This document shows, piece by piece, positions 62,304 through 64,000 of a DNA stretch of 64,000 bases. The notes beneath the pieces were generated by a model. The model did no database searches. It was given only the letters and a program-made list of their open reading frames with translations, and was not told the DNA's origin. This DNA comes from Tessaracoccus lapidicaptus (GTDB lineage Bacteria > Actinomycetota > Actinomycetes > Propionibacteriales > Propionibacteriaceae), in contig NZ_MBQD01000011.1 in assembly GCF_001693815.1 (NCBI RefSeq), positions 1-64,000 on the forward strand. The letters are read 5' to 3'. The number at the start of each line of letters is the position of its first letter. The first letter of the stretch is position 1. The position numbers were made by a program, and so were the translations under genes.

Positions 62304-63785
62304 GTGTCCAACTCTGACAGCGATCTGGCGCCCGTAGCGGCCGTCGTGGTGCTCGCCGCGGGAGGCGGCACCCGGATGAAGTCCAACAAGTCCAAGCTGC
62401 TCCATGAGGTGGCGGGCAAATCGATGCTCAGCTTCTCCGTCTCCGCGGCGGCGGCGCTGAACCCCGAGCACCTGGTCGTGGTCGTGGGTCACCTGCGGGA
62501 GCAGGTCGTCGAACACCTCGAGCAGCTCTCCGAGACGGTGAGCACCGCCGTCCAGGACGACCAGCTCGGCACCGGCCACGCCGTGGCGTGCGGGCTCGAC
62601 GGGCTCGGCGACCTGGAGGGCGACGTCGTCGTCACCTACGCCGACGTGCCGATGCTCACGGGGGACACGCTGCGTCAGCTCGTCGCCGTGCACCGCGCGC
62701 ACCACAACGCCGTCACCGTCCTCACCGCGAGGGTCGAGGACCCCACCGGCTACGGCCGCATCCTGCGCGACGGCGACGTCGTGACCGGGATCGTCGAGCA
62801 CAAGGACGCCGACGAGGCCCAGCGGTCGATCGACGAGATCAACTCCGGCATCTACGTCTTCGACGCGGCCACGCTCCGCGAGGGCCTCGCCTCGCTCACC
62901 ACCGACAACGCGCAGGGCGAGCAGTACCTCACCGACGTCCTGCGGTTCGCGCACGAGAGCAGCCGGCGCTGCGGGGCCCACCTCATCGACGACGTGTGGC
63001 AGACCGAAGGCGTCAACGACCGGGTGCAGCTGGCCCGCATGAACCTCGAGATGAACCGCCGCATCCGCGACGCGTGGATGCTCGCGGGCGTCACGATGGT
63101 GGACCCCGCCACGACGTGGATCGACGTCGACGTGGACCTCGCCCGCGACGTCGTCCTGCTGCCCGGCGTCATCCTCCAGGGCGCCACGACGATCGGCGAG
63201 GGCGCCATCATCGGCCCCGACACCACCCTCATGGACGTCGAGGTCGGCGCCGGCGCCGAGGTCGTCCGCACCCACGGCTCCTTCGCGGTCATCGGGGAGG
63301 GGGCCACCGTCGGCCCGTTCGCCTACCTGCGCCCAGGCACCGAGCTCGGCAAGGGCGGCAAGATCGGCACCTTCGTCGAGACCAAGAACGCGGTCATCGC
63401 CGACGGCTCGAAGGTGCCGCACCTCACCTACGTCGGAGACGCCGTCATCGACGAGGGCGTCAACATCGGCGCGGGCACGATCTTCGCCAACTACGACGGC
63501 GTCTACAAGTCGACGACGCACGTCGGCGCGCGGGCGTTCGTGGGGTCGAACTCGGTGCTCGTCGCCCCCGTCGACATCGGCCCGGGAGCGCTGGTGGGCG
63601 CCGGGTCGACCATCACCGACGACGTGCCGGCCGGCAGCCTCGCGCTCGCGCGCGGACGGCAGCGCAACATCGACGGGTGGATGGCCGAGCGCCGCCCCGA
63701 GTCCAAGGCGGCCGCCGCGGCAGCCGAGCACGACGGTGGGATCCACCCCGCCGTCGAGGAGTCCCGAGCCAAGAAGAAGGCCTGA
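62304..63785 (+). CDS. glmU: Bifunctional UDP-N-acetylglucosamine pyrophosphorylase / glucosamine-1-phosphate N-acetyltransferase
   Basis: A 493-residue enzyme making UDP-GlcNAc for peptidoglycan. The pyrophosphorylase motif LAAGGGTRMKSNKSKLL is at the N-terminus; a left-handed beta-helix acetyltransferase domain follows (TIGEGAIIGPDTTLMD; GAGTIFANYDG). AAGGAGAG precedes GTG 62304. prs follows after 5 bp, a conserved pair. Confidence 0.96.
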   Translation: MSNSDSDLAPVAAVVVLAAGGGTRMKSNKSKLLHEVAGKSMLSFSVSAAAALNPEHLVVVVGHLREQVVEHLEQLSETVSTAVQDDQLGTGHAVACGLDGLGDLEGDVVVTYADVPMLTGDTLRQLVAVHRAHHNAVTVLTARVEDPTGYGRILRDGDVVTGIVEHKDADEAQRSIDEINSGIYVFDAATLREGLASLTTDNAQGEQYLTDVLRFAHESSRRCGAHLIDDVWQTEGVNDRVQLARMNLEMNRRIRDAWMLAGVTMVDPATTWIDVDVDLARDVVLLPGVILQGATTIGEGAIIGPDTTLMDVEVGAGAEVVRTHGSFAVIGEGATVGPFAYLRPGTELGKGGKIGTFVETKNAVIADGSKVPHLTYVGDAVIDEGVNIGAGTIFANYDGVYKSTTHVGARAFVGSNSVLVAPVDIGPGALVGAGSTITDDVPAGSLALARGRQRNIDGWMAERRPESKAAAAAAEHDGGIHPAVEESRAKKKA

Positions 63786-63790
63786 TCGCT

Positions 63791-64000
63791 GTGTCCCATA
63801 CCGCCAAGAACACCAAGCACCTCATGCTGTTCAGCGGGCGTGCCTTCCCGGAGCTCGCGCAGGAAGTCGCCGCCCTCATGGACGAGGAACTCGTGCCGAC
63901 GCGCGCCCTCACCTACGCCAACTCCGAGATCTACGTGCGCTTCGAGGAGTCGGTGCGCGGCTGCGACGCCTTCGTCATCCAGTCGCACACCGCGCCGGTC
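63791..64000 (+). CDS. prs: Ribose-phosphate pyrophosphokinase, 5' part (truncated by window edge)
   Basis: The first 70 residues of PRPP synthase (LMLFSGRAFPELAQEVAALM; NSEIYVRFEESVRGCDAFVIQS). GTG 63791 is the start. It runs past the window end, so its active-site loop is not visible. Confidence 0.9.
   Translation, partial: MSHTAKNTKHLMLFSGRAFPELAQEVAALMDEELVPTRALTYANSEIYVRFEESVRGCDAFVIQSHTAPV

Noticed and set aside
60741-63746. 1,001-residue reading frame across the minus strand of glmU and GH36 genes
   Set aside because: No motif and it overlaps two clearly coding genes; typical high-GC antisense artefact.

Overview
The window is a high-GC actinobacterial chromosome segment, most likely from Propionibacteriales. 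That rank is a guess from gene content and synteny, not a measured placement. It opens in the last bases of a 5S rRNA gene and its terminator, so an rRNA operon lies just to the left, and it closes inside prs. Much of the right two thirds keeps the gene order familiar from the mycobacterial mscL / FmdB (Ruc) / fthC / Glp-type moeA / GlpR / pmt / rsmI / tatD / rsmA / ispE / glmU / prs neighbourhood, with accessory blocks inserted.

Region by region. 0.2-6.5 kb: a three-gene ATGA-coupled operon for pyruvate:ferredoxin oxidoreductase, a GltD-like flavoprotein and a dihydroorotate-dehydrogenase-like protein. 6.5-9.0 kb: a complete IS630-family element, an orphan HsdR-N-like nuclease protein and tRNA-Arg(CCT). 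9.0-19.4 kb: nitrate/nitrite assimilation (narK, nitrate reductase catalytic and electron-transfer subunits, nirBD, an NnaR-type HemD-regulator fusion, a sirohydrochlorin chelatase). 19.4-23.8 kb: a DUF2249, hemerythrin, NnrS-like and membrane-NirK fusion operon behind a 25-bp dyad. 23.9-29.8 kb: UGP-type UDP-glucose pyrophosphorylase, mscL, SAF and FmdB proteins, fthC, and a Glp/GlpR cell-division pair. 29.9-41 kb: tRNA-Ala, sucrose phosphorylase, MarP-like protease, transporters, nhaA behind a strongly structured leader, UraA, an FAD oxidoreductase and PMT. 41-45 kb: rsmI, tatD, rsmA, ispE. 45-51 kb: small regulators, a 36-residue Lys-rich peptide behind three 23-bp operator-like repeats, tag, a DUF222 protein, tRNA-Gln and small conserved proteins. 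51-62 kb: two glycoside-hydrolase loci (GH16 with LacI; GH36, LacI, clan-A hydrolase and PAP2). 62.3-64 kb: glmU and the start of prs.

How the parts work together. Nitrate is imported by NarK, reduced to nitrite by the molybdoenzyme pair and to ammonium by siroheme NirBD; HemD- and CbiX-like genes fit siroheme supply and regulation. The adjacent copper NirK fusion would turn nitrite into NO, and the hemerythrin, DUF2249 and NnrS-like proteins look like NO-handling partners, although no NO reductase is visible here. The two sugar loci each carry their own LacI repressor and matching palindromic operators.

A recurring feature is a TANNNT hexamer exactly 6-7 nt before an ATG or GTG, which suggests that many single genes here are transcribed as leaderless mRNAs. 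I used it to choose several starts.
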